A stretch of DNA of 64,000 nt from Mastigias papua. Taxonomy: Eukaryota; Cnidaria; Scyphozoa; Rhizostomeae; Mastigiidae. The position numbers and the translations under genes were made by a program. The stretch lies in assembly GCA_964019165.1 (NCBI GenBank), contig OZ025279.1, forward strand, positions 8,392,617 to 8,456,616. Reading direction: 5' to 3'. Shown piece after piece: positions 1 to 12,000 of this stretch. The notes under the pieces were generated by a model that saw only the letters and a list, made by a program, of their open reading frames with translations, had not been told where the DNA came from and did no database searches. Every line of letters begins with the position of its first letter. Positions within the stretch are counted from its first letter, which is position 1.

Positions 1-643
1 TATACCATAGAAACCTTACACACTCTTAGTCGTAGAAGGACATAATATAGCAACGGTGTTGTAGATGGTCCAACGTGCAATGTATACGTTATTGGCACCC
101 CAAGTCTTCTTTCCTTTGATGGTGCACCAGATACTGTTCTGATCTTGGTCGTTTTGGCGTCATTCCTAATGACAGTGCGGTATGGTAGAAAATGAATCTT
201 TTTCCATCTGTTCCTTTATCATTATCTTTCACTTTTTCCATACTGCGTTCACTTTCTTGTTTACTAAACATGTTATCATACTGCTTCAACTTTCTGAATT
301 TTTCTGTAACTTCTTTGCAAGACCTTTCATTCTGTTCATTGCGTTGTGTTCATTCCGGTCAGGACTTCCTATTTCTTTCTTACACGACAATCCTACACTG
401 TACCTCCTTCCTTTACAGCTAATATCGTCAATCCACCCTTAGCGAACTGGAACTCCTTCCTTTATATCCATTGTTCCTTAGTCACATAGTTTATTTAAGT
501 ATTCCAAGATTCCTTCTCTGTCATTTACGCAAATGTGAGGAATCAGCTCCTCTTCAGCCACACCTTTTAATGGTCCTGAAAAGACACAACTTCGTCTGAA
601 TTGCCTCAGGCTCACTACGCTTTCCACAAACTATGTCGTCCAT

Positions 644-760
644 TTAAAATGACCACAAATAGTCTAAGCCAAGTATTAAATGCACTTCTAGAAATTCCCT
701 ATTAGACACGTCAGAGAACCACAGTTTCTTGAAATGAGGATAACTGTCCTTCACTTTACC
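644..760 (-). pseudogene. BEL/Pao DUF1758-like fragment
   Basis: The minus-strand translation ends in a Y-P-H-F segment followed by V-x-L-I-L-G-L-D-Y-L-W, resembling the conserved end of the DUF1758 peptidase region (usually L-I-G-x-D-Y). It lies immediately downstream of the protease remnant, as expected for BEL/Pao. Sequence left of it (1-640) gives only short broken frames with no motif I can name. Confidence 0.6.
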
Positions 761-959
761 TATATACTTGTTTATCTGTCTTCTTGAAATAGCTGGAACT
801 TCAGTGGGCTCCAAATTCATTTTCCGCCCCCCCCCCCTAGCGTACTCAACCTCCAACGTCTTAACACGGCAATAGATTTACTTGCTTGCTTTCTCCAAAC
901 CCACTAACCATTAGCCATTCCTTATCTCTCTTCTAAACTTCAGTGCACATTGTGGCACT

Positions 960-1160
960 ACAGAGCTGGATATAAACGATCTCTGACTCCCTGAATCAAA
1001 CAATACCCTGCACATCACCTTTTTCCTATTATCACACATTCGTGCAGGGACTTGTGCACTTTGCATAGCAATATAATGGCAATCTGTCATGTGCTACCCT
1101 GGGTCTAGCATATCCTTGGTACATATTGTAATGTGGTGTGTTTCTTGACATATGTTACAG
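960..1160 (-). pseudogene. Zinc knuckle plus retroviral-type aspartic protease remnant
   Basis: On the minus strand, a C-x2-C-x4-H-x4-C zinc knuckle is readable at about 1118-1159. About 40 codons downstream in the same frame is VLFDSGSQRSFIS, the active-site region of BEL/Pao aspartic proteases, with the D-S-G aspartate at 995-997. An in-frame stop lies between the two, so the product is not translatable as it stands. Confidence 0.75.
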
Positions 1161-1745
1161 CATACATTTGATCTGTATTGTCTTGCTTCATCTTAAGCAT
1201 ATATAACAGCTTCAAATTTCCTGATTAATCCCCTTCTTTTCAAGACATCAGTTAGCTTTTACACTTTTCACTTGGATAACTTTCATAACAGTAAATGTAT
1301 TAAACTTCCTCCATTTCCAACGTAGAGTGAACTAGTTATTGCTTCAGCTAATTTTCATAGAATTTCCTTTTTGACTTCTTTTTCCTTCTTCAATTCAAAC
1401 TGAGGTTGCCTTTTCCCTATGGCTATTTCTTTCACTAAGATTGCAAGAAGCTCACCCATGTTACAATGATGTTGGTTTTCATTCAAAACTTACAACCGAA
1501 GATTTTCTAGTTATTTATTTTATACAGGTTGCAAACAAACCTCAGAGCATTAGTCCTGACTTATCCCAAGTGCTTGCAACAACCTGTGATGGAATTCTAC
1601 TTCATTATATCAATTCCTGATCTTTAATGTCTCTATCGCTAAATACTGGTGTACACAACCTATTTCTTTTTCCTGTCTAAATCTATCATTCAGCATTTCG
1701 GCCCTTGCAATAAGAATTTGGTTCAGTTAGCCGAAACGTAACTAC

Positions 1746-2066
1746 TTATTTAGCCTTCCTTTCTAAGCAATCTTTCAAATATTCGAATTTGTCACTTTGA
1801 GCTTCATTTTTTTCAATAGTTGCCTCATATGAATTCCAAAATTCCATCCAGTCCTTGCGTTCACCATCAAACCTATTGAGTGACAGCGTTCTTAGTTTTG
1901 GTCGAATGCTATTATCACAGGGTCGTTTTGCAATATCTTGTGCTGCTTTGTGATCACTGACTTCGCCTAGCATTAACATTGCCTTATAAAGCTGTCTATT
2001 TATCTTCTTAGTTTCCTCAACTTCTTTGAGAACATCTCCATTTTTGTCACAAATAATCTCTTTCAA
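1746..2066 (-). pseudogene. BEL/Pao gag-like (DUF1759) fragment
   Basis: An open frame of about 106 codons. Its C-terminal half carries the hallmark of DUF1759 in BEL/Pao polyproteins: a Leu-Pro-like segment, then F-D-G, then W-x-x-F-W-x-x-[FY]-E, ending in K-F-x-Y-L-K. It is the longest intact piece of the element. The frame stops at 1746 and is not continuous with the downstream zinc knuckle, so this is a relic rather than a host gene. Confidence 0.75.
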
Positions 2067-2277
2067 TCACTTCATCGAATGTTCTTATGGCAGTTTGTGT
2101 CTCAAACAATTGTATTCTTGTCATCTCTAGATGTTTTGGTGGTAACTATGCCATCTCGGTATTTGCATGGAGACTTCTGCTGCCACATTCAGAGCGATTT
2201 TGCGATGATCTTCTCTCAACTGTACCGCTCAAACTACATCTAGCTTTTAACTATCTTTTCTCAGTGAACTACTCGAT

Positions 2278-2295
2278 ATCCTGATCACGGCACCA
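2278..2295 (-). other. Putative primer-binding site of the BEL/Pao element
   Basis: The minus strand reads TGGTGCCGTGATCAGGAT here, between the putative LTR on its right and the gag-like region on its left. This resembles the tRNA-complementary sites of BEL/Pao elements. The assignment is by position and recalled consensus. I do not see a clean CA end to the LTR at 2296, so the exact boundary is uncertain. Confidence 0.5.
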
Positions 2296-2640
2296 AAAAA
2301 TCGAAGCAAAACAAAAAATGCAACGTCTAAAACTTACTAATTACTGTAGCACAGCACAGCAAAGCACCAACAGTTCAACTACAATTGCAACTAATCAAGA
2401 TCTCATCACATCGTATCATACTTCGCAAAAAGAAGTGAAGTGCTTTACCTCAGTATGCAGCGCATGACCAGTTCAAAGAATAGCGTTTGCTTTCGATTGT
2501 TATGCTGATATTCTTGCAGCAATGACGCCCTTCAATCTTGACATACTGTGGGCTTACTCCTTGCTGCGTTGTTCGAGATGAAGACTAATTCTAAGCAAGA
2601 ATTCGACACATTATCAGGGCAAAACTTCGAGAACTAGCGT

Positions 2641-4881
2641 CTTATTTATAAGCTACCAGCTTGCATGTAAGGTTTTGGAAGTATTTTAACTTTGAATTTT
2701 CCTTTCAAGAGGATGTAAGCTTTATGCGTCAATTTCATAAGGACCTCTAAAAACTGATCATGTTTGAGGTTATGCTTCCCATAAATGACGTACATCTCAG
2801 GGTTGATAAGGGGTAGACGACACTTAGTTGTAAAACAAGAGATGAAGAATCCGAGAACGGTGTCTGCGATCCAGAGCATTCAGCTCCTTGATTGTTTTAA
2901 GGGAAACCCATGTAGGCCCATGCTGATTCACACAGTTTGCAGCTTGACACTGTGCTCGTACGACAGGCTAAGGACAAAATACAACCATTAAAACACAAAT
3001 GTAGAATATCATATATCTTGTGAGCTGAAGAGTCTAACCTTGAAAAAGTGAGGCAATGATCCCCGCCCCGCTCCCTATTGCACGGCCCTTGTGCTAGGAT
3101 TATTTGTCTAATTGAAACTGCCTACTAGCAGAAAATAGATCACGAACCTTTCAATTCATGTTGATAAGTTTAGGTTTATTTAGAGATATAGTTTTAATAT
3201 TTTTCAGACATCGCACTTTTGAAGTGTAGACATAAACTCATCTTTTTCAACGAGATAACAACCGCTATTAGTTTTTTCTGCATTTATCATTAATATTTCA
3301 GTTACAGATGTAATCGCAGAGAGGTTTTAAATTATAAATAACGTAGAAACAGCAGAGGAGTTGGCACCTTGTTTGTAGCGCCCAGCAATGACTATCTCCA
3401 AAGCATTGACTTGGAACACAATAAAGAGGAACACAATAAGTTAGTTTACCGACCGTTTATTCTACTAGTCTATTAGTTTAGTGTATGATATAGCTTTTGC
3501 AAGTAGATTTTCAAAGCAAGTAGGCCCTTCCCGATTTTGCTAGCATTTTTATCAGCATTGCTTGGTAGAATTACTATGTTTAGCACCTTTTTCTGTTGAA
3601 AGAATTCCTAGCATCTTTGACATTTTTCTTATTACAGGCTTTAAATTGTGCATTAATAAACACTGGAATTTGAAGTGTTCATCTTTGAACTTAAGGGATT
3701 ACTTTGCTCGTTTCATAGCTCTTGATAGAACGCGATATGCAAGCTTTCCCAGGCCAATCTTACTCTTAAGACCGATCTTGGGTAGTCAGAGGTTGAGGTT
3801 ATGTTCAATTGATAGCGTTTGTTAGTATTACCATACCATCTCATTAATTACAGACCGGTGAAGTATATTTCAGTGGACCAGTTCCTTCCATCATTGCTAG
3901 AAATCGGAATTTAGAAACTGCTCTATACTGAAGACATCGTTTAATGATCGACAAGTTGGCTCTGCTATTGATTACCTTCAGTCGAGGCTCAGTACAACAT
4001 GCGCTGGAGACTTACTTAACTTTATGTATAGCATATTTTTGACTGCAAACGAATATTGAGAAGATTTAGGAAACCCTCAGATGTTCCCCTATTATAACTA
4101 ACCCCGTTGAAACTGCAGTTTGAATGCTTTGCATGTAATGAACATCAGCATTTTCTGGTGTCAAAGTAGCATAATTTAAGAAAGCTAGCATTTTTGAGCA
4201 TTTTTTCATTAAAACAAGGGAGTTTCTACTCTTCTTTACAGCTAGTTGTACTAGCACAACAAGGAATGGCCGAAGAACAAGCCAATCTGATATCAATATC
4301 ATGCATGCATCCATTTTTAGGTTTGACTGGCTAGCTATCGTAACTCGACACGGGTTATCAGTTTCACTAATACCAATTTTAAGATCCCATAGCCTGCTTT
4401 TATACTGTATTAAATATTGCATCTCTCCTTTGAGTGGGGGTGACTCTAACTTTGGAAATCTGGGTGGGGGGAACATGGACACATCTAGGGTCATTGTATT
4501 GGCTCAATTTGATTTGCTAAAATAGCTCTTAGCTTCAAAGATGATCTCAATCTAATGCTGTCAATAAGAATTCTCAATCTTCAAAAAGTAGGGGGCTAGA
4601 AAAATAAAAATTCTAGTTAATTACTTTTAAGTTATATAACTAAATTTTAGAAAGATTAACATATATTTGACTCAAATGTGCCATCATACAAATTCTCACA
4701 GCACCTAAATTTTCGGATGCAGAATCTTCATTTACAAAACAAGCTACAGCGTTGCAGAATACCTGTCATTCTGAAGGACCAGAGGTGAGTCAGAAGTAGT
4801 TCCTACAAAATACAATAGAAGTTTTTACTAAACTGGGAACAAAATACAACCAAAATCCGTCTCTCAGATGTTTTAACTAAC
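2641..4881. other. Intergenic sequence without recognised genes
   Basis: About 2.2 kb of AT-rich sequence. Open frames are short. The longest (4066-4494, minus, 142 codons) has no domain I recognise and no supporting splice or promoter context, so I treat it as chance. No repeats with clear ends were seen. Confidence 0.5.
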
Positions 4882-5264
4882 AATTCTATTTCTCGCACTT
4901 TCACTTTTCATTTCTTCCAAACCCTGTTGCTTCTACTTAACCTTCCTTAACTCTATCCAGTCGATGGGGCTGCGATGGCCCCCCTGGTGTGAGCAGTCCT
5001 CTCTCAACAGCAGGTCCAATGCACATTGCGATGGAGCTGCGATGGCTCCCCTGTGCAAATTGGTTAAGAGAGGGGCGGTGCGAGCAAATGACCTACCCTT
5101 GAGCAACGATTTGGAAGCGTGGCCCGATAGCTCAGTTGGTAGAGCACCGACGTACAAAGTCAGGGGTCGCGAGTTCGAATCCCGCTCGGGTCGGTTATTT
5201 TCTCGCACTTTCACTTTTCATTTCTTCCAAACCCTGTTGCTTCTACTTAAAATTCTATTTCTCG
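4882..5264 (+). mobile_element. tRNA-derived SINE with 14-bp target-site duplications
   Basis: The direct repeat AATTCTATTTCTCG occurs at 4882-4895 and 5251-5264 and brackets a 355-bp insert. The insert holds a tRNA-like segment (5121-5193) and ends in a 51-bp tail. That same 51-bp stretch, starting TTCTCGCACTTTCAC, also occurs at the left end (4890-4940, against 5200-5250). The insert also has two similar GATGG-G/A-GCTGCGATGG blocks near 4963 and 5031. A related copy lies near 32971-33030 on the minus strand, which supports a dispersed family. The tail at both ends suggests a dimeric or template-jumped copy. Confidence 0.75.
5121..5193 (+). tRNA. tRNA-like head of the SINE, probably not a working tRNA gene
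   Basis: This 73-nt stretch folds as a cloverleaf. The acceptor pairs GGCCCGA with TCGGGTC (one G-T), and the D-arm is GCTC/GAGC with loop AGTTGGTA. The anticodon arm is CCGAC/GTCAG with one C-A mismatch, and the T-arm is GCGAG/CCCGC with one A-C mismatch around TTCGAAT. Both internal RNA polymerase III boxes are present. The loop GTACAAA would give anticodon ACA, which is unusual. Two stem mismatches and the SINE context argue that it is a SINE promoter head. Confidence 0.55.
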
Positions 5265-5992
5265 TCTCATAGTTGCCTTGGTGATATGGGCAATTTCAGG
5301 AGTTGTAAGGAACATTGAAGAAACATTTATGGCTGGATTTAACATAATATTAAGAAGCATCCAGGTTGGAAAGAGAAGGTTTGCTTTCTTGTAAAAAGCT
5401 CATGCTTCCACACATACACCATTGAATTATGCTATTGTCTTTTTTCTAAAGGAAAACTATAATGACATCAAAATATAGCTCTAGTTCACTGTGCTTTCAG
5501 AAAGAAAGCTTGAATATATCAGAAGACGCCACAAGGTAGAAAATGATGAGAGCTATGAATATGACTCTGATAGTAGTGAGTGAAGATGAATTTTTTCTTA
5601 AAGTGTCATATCGCTATTCTAAATCAAAATTTAATACCTCGTCTTAATACTGTGAAATAATTTGCTAGCCCAACAGTTTCTCCTTAAAAGATTTTATGAA
5701 CCTGTTAAATCCGTTATACCGTATACTGGTCTACTGCGTACTGTATGGAACTCCCTTAGTAGGACCCTGCATTCGAAGTGTTAGAGTTTATTTTTTGTGA
5801 ATGGTAATGCTTCAATGCTTCTGATGTTTGTATTCCAGTTATTGTTTGTCCCAAGAGATTGTTTTCTGTCGGTTAAAACTATTCACTGCTGTCGAGAATT
5901 GCCTCTTCTCTTCTAGAAAAAGGAAATCGTTCAATTACAGGAAAGAATTCCCAACTCACCTTCCAATTCCCACAATGCTTCATATAAAGCTT
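5265..5992. other. Upstream region of NASP
   Basis: Non-coding sequence between the SINE and the NASP promoter-proximal motifs. No open frame with recognisable similarity and no clear TATA box at a useful distance from the NASP start codon were seen. The NASP 5' UTR must begin somewhere in the last part of this stretch. Confidence 0.4.
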
Positions 5993-6013
5993 CACGTGTT
6001 ATTTCGCGCCAAA
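5993..6013 (+). promoter_or_regulatory. E-box plus E2F-type site in front of NASP
   Basis: CACGTG at 5993-5998 is followed by TTTCGCGCCAAA at 6002-6013, a full match to the E2F consensus, 22 bp before the NASP ATG at 6036. NASP supplies histones in S phase and is cell-cycle regulated in other animals, so an E2F site fits. The site is seen directly; its use is inferred. Confidence 0.6.
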
Positions 6014-6035
6014 TATTTCCAAACATCCAACAACA

Positions 6036-9000
6036 ATGGCGGCCATAGCGAACGAGAACGGTGCTTCCACATCTCAGTCAACTGTCTCAGACTTTGAGTA
6101 TGTATTTTATTGTATATTATGCTATTACTTGATATGCCACATACATTGTTCAGCTTTGAATCTTGTTATTCTTTTGTTTACAGTGAGAAACGTATACTCT
6201 AGAGTCATTAGGCCTACACACATTACAGTGTCAGCCATCGAATATGTTTCGCTTTCAGTATTTGTGGGGAGAGTGCCAACTAATCAGTAGTTCATGATAT
6301 TTGTACTATTGATCTCTCATGAGTATGTATCAAGGGAAGAGCACTGTTCTATCCTTTGGAGAAGTAAGCGCAAGCATGTGCGTGATTATGACAGGGAAAG
6401 TAAAAGACAGATACATTTTCGTTTTAGTCAAACTGACATAGACAAGTTGATGGCAACTGGTAAAAAGTTATATACTACGAAAGATATCCAAGGAGCTTGT
6501 GATATATTTGGAGATATTTGTGCAAAGCTGTGAGTTGTTTTTTGCTCTTTGTCATAATGTTTGCGTTGCATAGAAAACGTGCGAGTGCTTTTTGGTATCT
6601 TCCTTCATCGTAGACTAGGCAGTTAGCTAGCTCACGGGCGATACGCGTTCAAATGTAGAAATTTGTATATGAATGTTTAAAATATTTTTGCTATGTGTAT
6701 ATGTGAAGAGCCTGTTTTTAAGCTATACATAGGGTATGCTCATAATGTGGGTATGCTCATCAAATGCAGTCTTACTGGATCTCAGAGATTTATACTTTAT
6801 GTGCTTTTAGCCTGTAATATAGGTATACCTCTTGACATGGTGTAATTGTAGAGGTTATGAACCTGAGACCAGCAATTTGCTATTGTGCCATAAAAACTGT
6901 CATTTGTTTAAGAATTTTCAATTGTACTTTTATTGACAGTTATCTTCGATGAAAACAGATGGTAAGGATTAGAAATGTAGATCCCATTGTCTGTATTGAT
7001 TTACAATACACTGTCTTAGCAAGAGTTTGGAAACAAGTAGGACTCCAAGATGGAAATGTAGCTATAGATTGACACTTTTGTCAGACTAAAATAGTGATCT
7101 GTCTATACCAAGTCATTGAGAGCTTGTGAGACTTTGTCAAATCATTTAGCAAACATTACTTTTTTTGAAGAATCAAAACCATGTATCAATATTATCCTTC
7201 CCTTGTAATTGTATTGTCTCCTTATTTTAATGGATAGCTTCCATGGCACTGAGTATGAGGTTGATTCATAGAGATTCATCTTTCATCACATACCTTTGCA
7301 ATTGATTTATGGTTAATCTTTGGAACATTTACCACTAAATTTTATTTCATTAAAAACTGGCCAGTGACATCCCAATTTAAGGGATATATTGGCCAATATA
7401 GAAGCACAAAAGCTCAGTAGTACTTTCAGACAGAATGGCATAAAGAATTGTGATACTGAAGAAAGATTGTACTTTGTGCCAGAAAATCTTTAATTGACAC
7501 TGTACATGCTGAAGTTTGGCCTATCTACTCTATTACTTACAAGTAGTTATGGGTCTTGTAGACATATTATTGGCATCTGCACTGCCAAAGACAGATAGTG
7601 AAAATGACTGAAATAATTCTGGTCAGTGCACCATGCATCTGGCTATTGTTGATCCAAACTTTTTTCTCTTGTTCATAAATAAATTGAATGGCTAGACTCA
7701 ATAGTTCCTATGCTATTACCACATTGGAATCTTTATTTGCACCAAAATTATATTTGTCTCTGAGGCAATGCATTTTCATTATATAAAAGTGTTTGTTCTA
7801 TGATGAACATTGTCATCTTCTTGTTGATCTCCTTTTCTACAAAGAAACTGATTGATATACACATTAGTGATGGGTATTTAGCTCTTTTCTTGTACATGAT
7901 ACTACTCATTGTGGGTATACCTATGTGTTACATTTCTTGATAATTTAGTTCAGCTCAGTTTCATCTGTTAGTTAACTTGAGAGAGTTTGAGATAATCTGG
8001 GAATTACATCTTGAGCTAAGTTGAAATAACTGTGAGAATTTTGAGATACTTAAAGAATTACATCATGGGCTTCTTTGGAATTACTTAAAGATAGCATCAT
8101 CAAGATAGTGAGATGATGTGAGATAATGCAAGATAACATGAAAGGGCATTTTCCATATGAGATGAATAAGTCTTCTAAATATTCCCATATTGTCAAAATG
8201 GCACTTGGTCTGGAAGAAAATCCTCTATTATTTGTTCTCAAGAAAAATGTATAGGGCCCAGGATAGTACAAATCAATTCCATAAATATATCATGGCTCTG
8301 GTTGAGAGGTTTTTCTTACAAGAGACGTCCTTAGTGAATATCGTGCCATCTCTGTGGAGGAGGGCTCAGACTACCTAGTTATTTTATTTGTACTTTTTTT
8401 GGTGGGGGGGGGGGGGAGGGGGGAGGCTCTAGCCCTCTAGGAATTTTCCAGAATTTGTATTTTCTTACTTCATTTACTATATGGAGTGCTATTTATCTAT
8501 ATGGTTAGGCAAGTACAATGTTAATTTTATCAGGCAAAATATATTTTGGTTTATGAGATTGTATTTTTACATTCAATGATAGGCTTCATTATTGAGCATA
8601 ACTGTATATTGTGTTGATGTGGCATAGCAATTTGTAATTGGCATGTTGGAAACACTCTGCTCTGGCATTCCTCATCCCATACTCTCCTTTTCCATCATGA
8701 CCTGATACATCTGTTTTATACACTCTCTAATAAAGTGCATCTAGATGCATTATATCTAAAAAATTTTTCCTGGGACTATTTCCTATTGCTTCTCTTCTCC
8801 CTAGACCCCACAATATTCTTCTGGCACTACCTCTAGTCATACCATTGCATTCAATTATCCCTCATTTTGGCACCCTACTGGGCACCTTTCTCCCAGAGTC
8901 CCCTCCCCCTACTTATTAATTAAGCTCCACATGACTGTGTCCTGTGATACATGAACATTGAGTGAAGACAATATTTTTTAGGTTTTATTGTCTCATACTT

Positions 9001-12000
9001 ACTATAGTATGTATAAATGCTCTGTTTTGTATTTTTTGATGACCAATCTGTCTGCCAGTGGAATTTCAACTTGCATCTGCTATTTATATAACCTTTATTT
9101 ATAATTTCCATCTTGTGCTTCCACAAGATAATTTTTTATGTAAGTTGCATATTATATAGAACATTAAACCAGTTCACATAAAGAGGAAATGGCACATACA
9201 GGCAACTCTTCATGTTGTGCTTTGCACCCCAGATCCATTTCTCTAGTTAGGCCTGGTCGGGAATCACTTCCCCACCTTTTGTAAAAGAGTGTATATTTTG
9301 GTTTGATGCATCCATTGTAGGCAGTTTTGAAATGTGCTCTGCATAACAGAGGAAACTTTGAAAGGAATGTTAGGAAGGATAAACATTGAATGTCGCTGTA
9401 GAAAAGTTTTGTAAAGATGTCGCTTATGGCTGCAGTAGACTTTTAGCTTGTTTTGTTAGGAATGTACTACCAGAAACAGGAATAGTTTCAATCAAGTATC
9501 TACTGCTGATGGCCTTATTTGTGCAGCCAGGTTTTGGCTATTGAGAATGCCCTCTGATGGCACTTGGTCTGGAAGAAAATCCTCTATTATTTGTTCTCAA
9601 GAAAAGGTGTATAGTGTTAAGAATTACTCTGATGATTATTATGATGAACATCATTATTTTGTTTACGCATTGAGTTTTGCACACGGAGATGAACAATAAG
9701 TAATTAATATGCTCCATTAACCTTTTGTATTTAGCTTTATTGTTTTGTGTTTGTTCAGTTCTGTTTACGATGAAAAGCATAAGCTTCGAGATGTAAAATA
9801 TCTCTGTGTACTTCTGAAAATTTATCATATAGTTCACAAAAATTTCCTCTGTTGCTCTGCACCTGATATTGGTTTTCTTGAAGGCATCCAGTATGACTGA
9901 ACAGTGAATTGTATTTTTGTGCTGCTATTGTTTACTTATACCTGCTTCACAGTGCTGAAAGATATGGGCAAACAGCAGATGAATGTGGTGAGGCCTACTT
10001 GTGCTATGGTAAAAGCCTATTGGATATTGCAAGGTAATTTCAATGCAGTTCTAGTAGCTGGTGGTATGTTGACTATGAACTGATATAATACACTGATATA
10101 CTATTGATAGTATTCTATATCATGTGCTTCATATGATCTCCTTGTATCAGCAGTAATCTGAAAAATATGCCATCAAGATACCGTAAATCCTCGAATTAGC
10201 CGCCCTCAAAAAAGCCCCCCTTGAATAAGCCCCTTGTGCTAGAACTTCAAATTTTTAATAAGCCCCCCTCAAATAAGCCCCCACCCTAGGTGATGATGAA
10301 GATTGTAATAAAGACTAATGCTTAAATATAGACTGTTCTTGTAATAGTATGGAGGAAAGGAGCTTTGGCAATGAGCTTTTTATACAACATTTGTCAAATA
10401 ACTTTATAAACCCCCCTCGAACAAGCCTGCACCCAAAAGGCATCAAAAATAAATAAGCCCCCAGGGGGCTAATTTGAGGATTTAGGGTATATCCTCAATT
10501 TTAGGACATTTCTGATAACTAGTATCCAAATGCTGTGTGCTCTTTTATTGAAAAGTATGTAGCAAATATAGCCATTTGCTTAGCTTGGCCATTGTTGTAG
10601 CAAATAATCAGTGACCTAACTGAACATGCTTGTGGGAATGCAGAGAAGTTGATGAGATTTTCAATCAAAGGCCCTCTTCACTTCTGAAGTTGCCATAACA
10701 TCCATAGAATTCAGGAATGGAGCTGGTACAACAGCAAATTTCTGTCCATGGAGAGATTTCTGCCACTATTTGTTCTTTCTAACAAACTTGGCTACATTGC
10801 ATATGTACATTAGAAATACCTGTCTGAAGACAATTTTGCATGCAGATGTTCTTCCTTGGGATTTTTGTTTCCATGTTCACTTAATTCTATAAGACATGTA
10901 TGTGTTGGAACAGTCAGTAGTGATTACAGATGTTTGCTAGGCCTGAAATAGTTCTTTACACTACAGTAACCTATATAGGTAAATGAGTTGCATTTTCTTG
11001 TTGTGTCTTGTGATAAGATTCATCACAAATCTGCATGTTCCTAAGGATGGTTCAATTGCTTGTAGCACTCTGTATGCAGATTGGATACATTTTCTTTGTC
11101 TGATTTTGCAAATTATGTTTCAAAGTCTCTAGCTAGAGGCAGTACTATCTTATTGAGGTTAATTGCTTGCTGTTTTCTTGCCAATGCTAAGCCAGTTACA
11201 TAGTTTAATGCCATTTTTCCATGATTGCACAAAATACTAGGTGGAAGCAAACTAATTTGATCATAATGTGATTGTGTTGTGTTTTTGCATTTCATGGGAA
11301 TACAAGTGATTACTGTTTTTCTATACAGGTCAGAATCAGATGTTCTAGGGAGTTCTGTTAATAAAGGTCAGAAGGAAAGAAATAATTGTCCTTTCATATA
11401 CTAATATTCGTCAGAATTTGTTGGATACTTTTAAATCTACTAATGGATAGACTTGATGACTGCATGGGCGGTGGGGCCAGGCGACAGGGGGAACTATAGA
11501 CCACCACTTTTTGCAGCATTTCACACACAAAATTTCATGAAACATAGTAAATGAGCAATTCAACATCTTATTCATATGCCCTAGACTGTTTTGGATAAAA
11601 GTTGAAATAGGAAGTCTTTTAGATGCTTGGTAATATTTTCATCGATTTAAGAAACAGAACAGGACTGAAGTTTTAATCAATGAAGCCATCTTAATATGTA
11701 AGTCAGTCAACTGGCTTGATGAAAGCAAAAGGAAATGGAGGTTAAGGAAGCTGGCCACTATTCGAAGTCTAGTAGTAGTCATAAAAATTTAAAGGGAAAA
11801 CAAGAATCTTACTTAAAGCAAATCTTATAGTAATCAGGAGACCGTATCAGGAAGGGAACTGCTTGTTCTATTTAGAACGGTAGGGAAAGGAGAACTTCCT
11901 CTTGCAGAACATTGTTCGAAGACATCGACAGTGTATGTTGCTTCATTTACAAAAATCGATATACTCAATGAAATTTTACATCAGCCTGTAAGTTGGAGAG

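Larger units (their letters stand above)
1..2640 (-). mobile_element. Decayed BEL/Pao-type LTR retrotransposon, 5' part
   Basis: Read on the minus strand from right to left, the pieces appear in the normal BEL/Pao order. A probable LTR lies right of about 2296, then a primer-binding-like site, a gag-like DUF1759 segment (1746-2066), a CCHC zinc knuckle (about 1118-1159), an aspartic-protease DSG motif (about 960-1030), and a DUF1758-like tail (644-760). The frame is broken by stops and shifts; a stop separates the knuckle from the protease, and the left 640 bp hold only scraps. The element runs off the left edge, so its other LTR is not visible. Family assignment rests on domain order and remembered motif similarity. 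Function is lost. Confidence 0.8.
6530..9952. other. NASP intron 2 (3.4 kb)
   Basis: No coding sequence recognised. It contains a poly-G tract near 8402-8422 and both copies of an exact 49-bp direct repeat (8198-8246 and 9557-9605). The rest is AT-rich DNA without visible structure. Confidence 0.6.

Noticed and set aside
4066..4494. 142-codon minus-strand frame
   Set aside because: No recognised domain, no promoter or splice context, and composition like the surrounding DNA.
5121..5193. Functional tRNA gene
   Set aside because: Two stem mismatches, an unlikely ACA anticodon, and a SINE body with target duplications around it.
4933..5214. 93-codon minus-strand frame through the SINE (contains RPERDSNSRP)
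   Set aside because: This peptide is the antisense translation of a tRNA T-arm and D-arm. It recurs wherever such SINEs occur and is not a protein.
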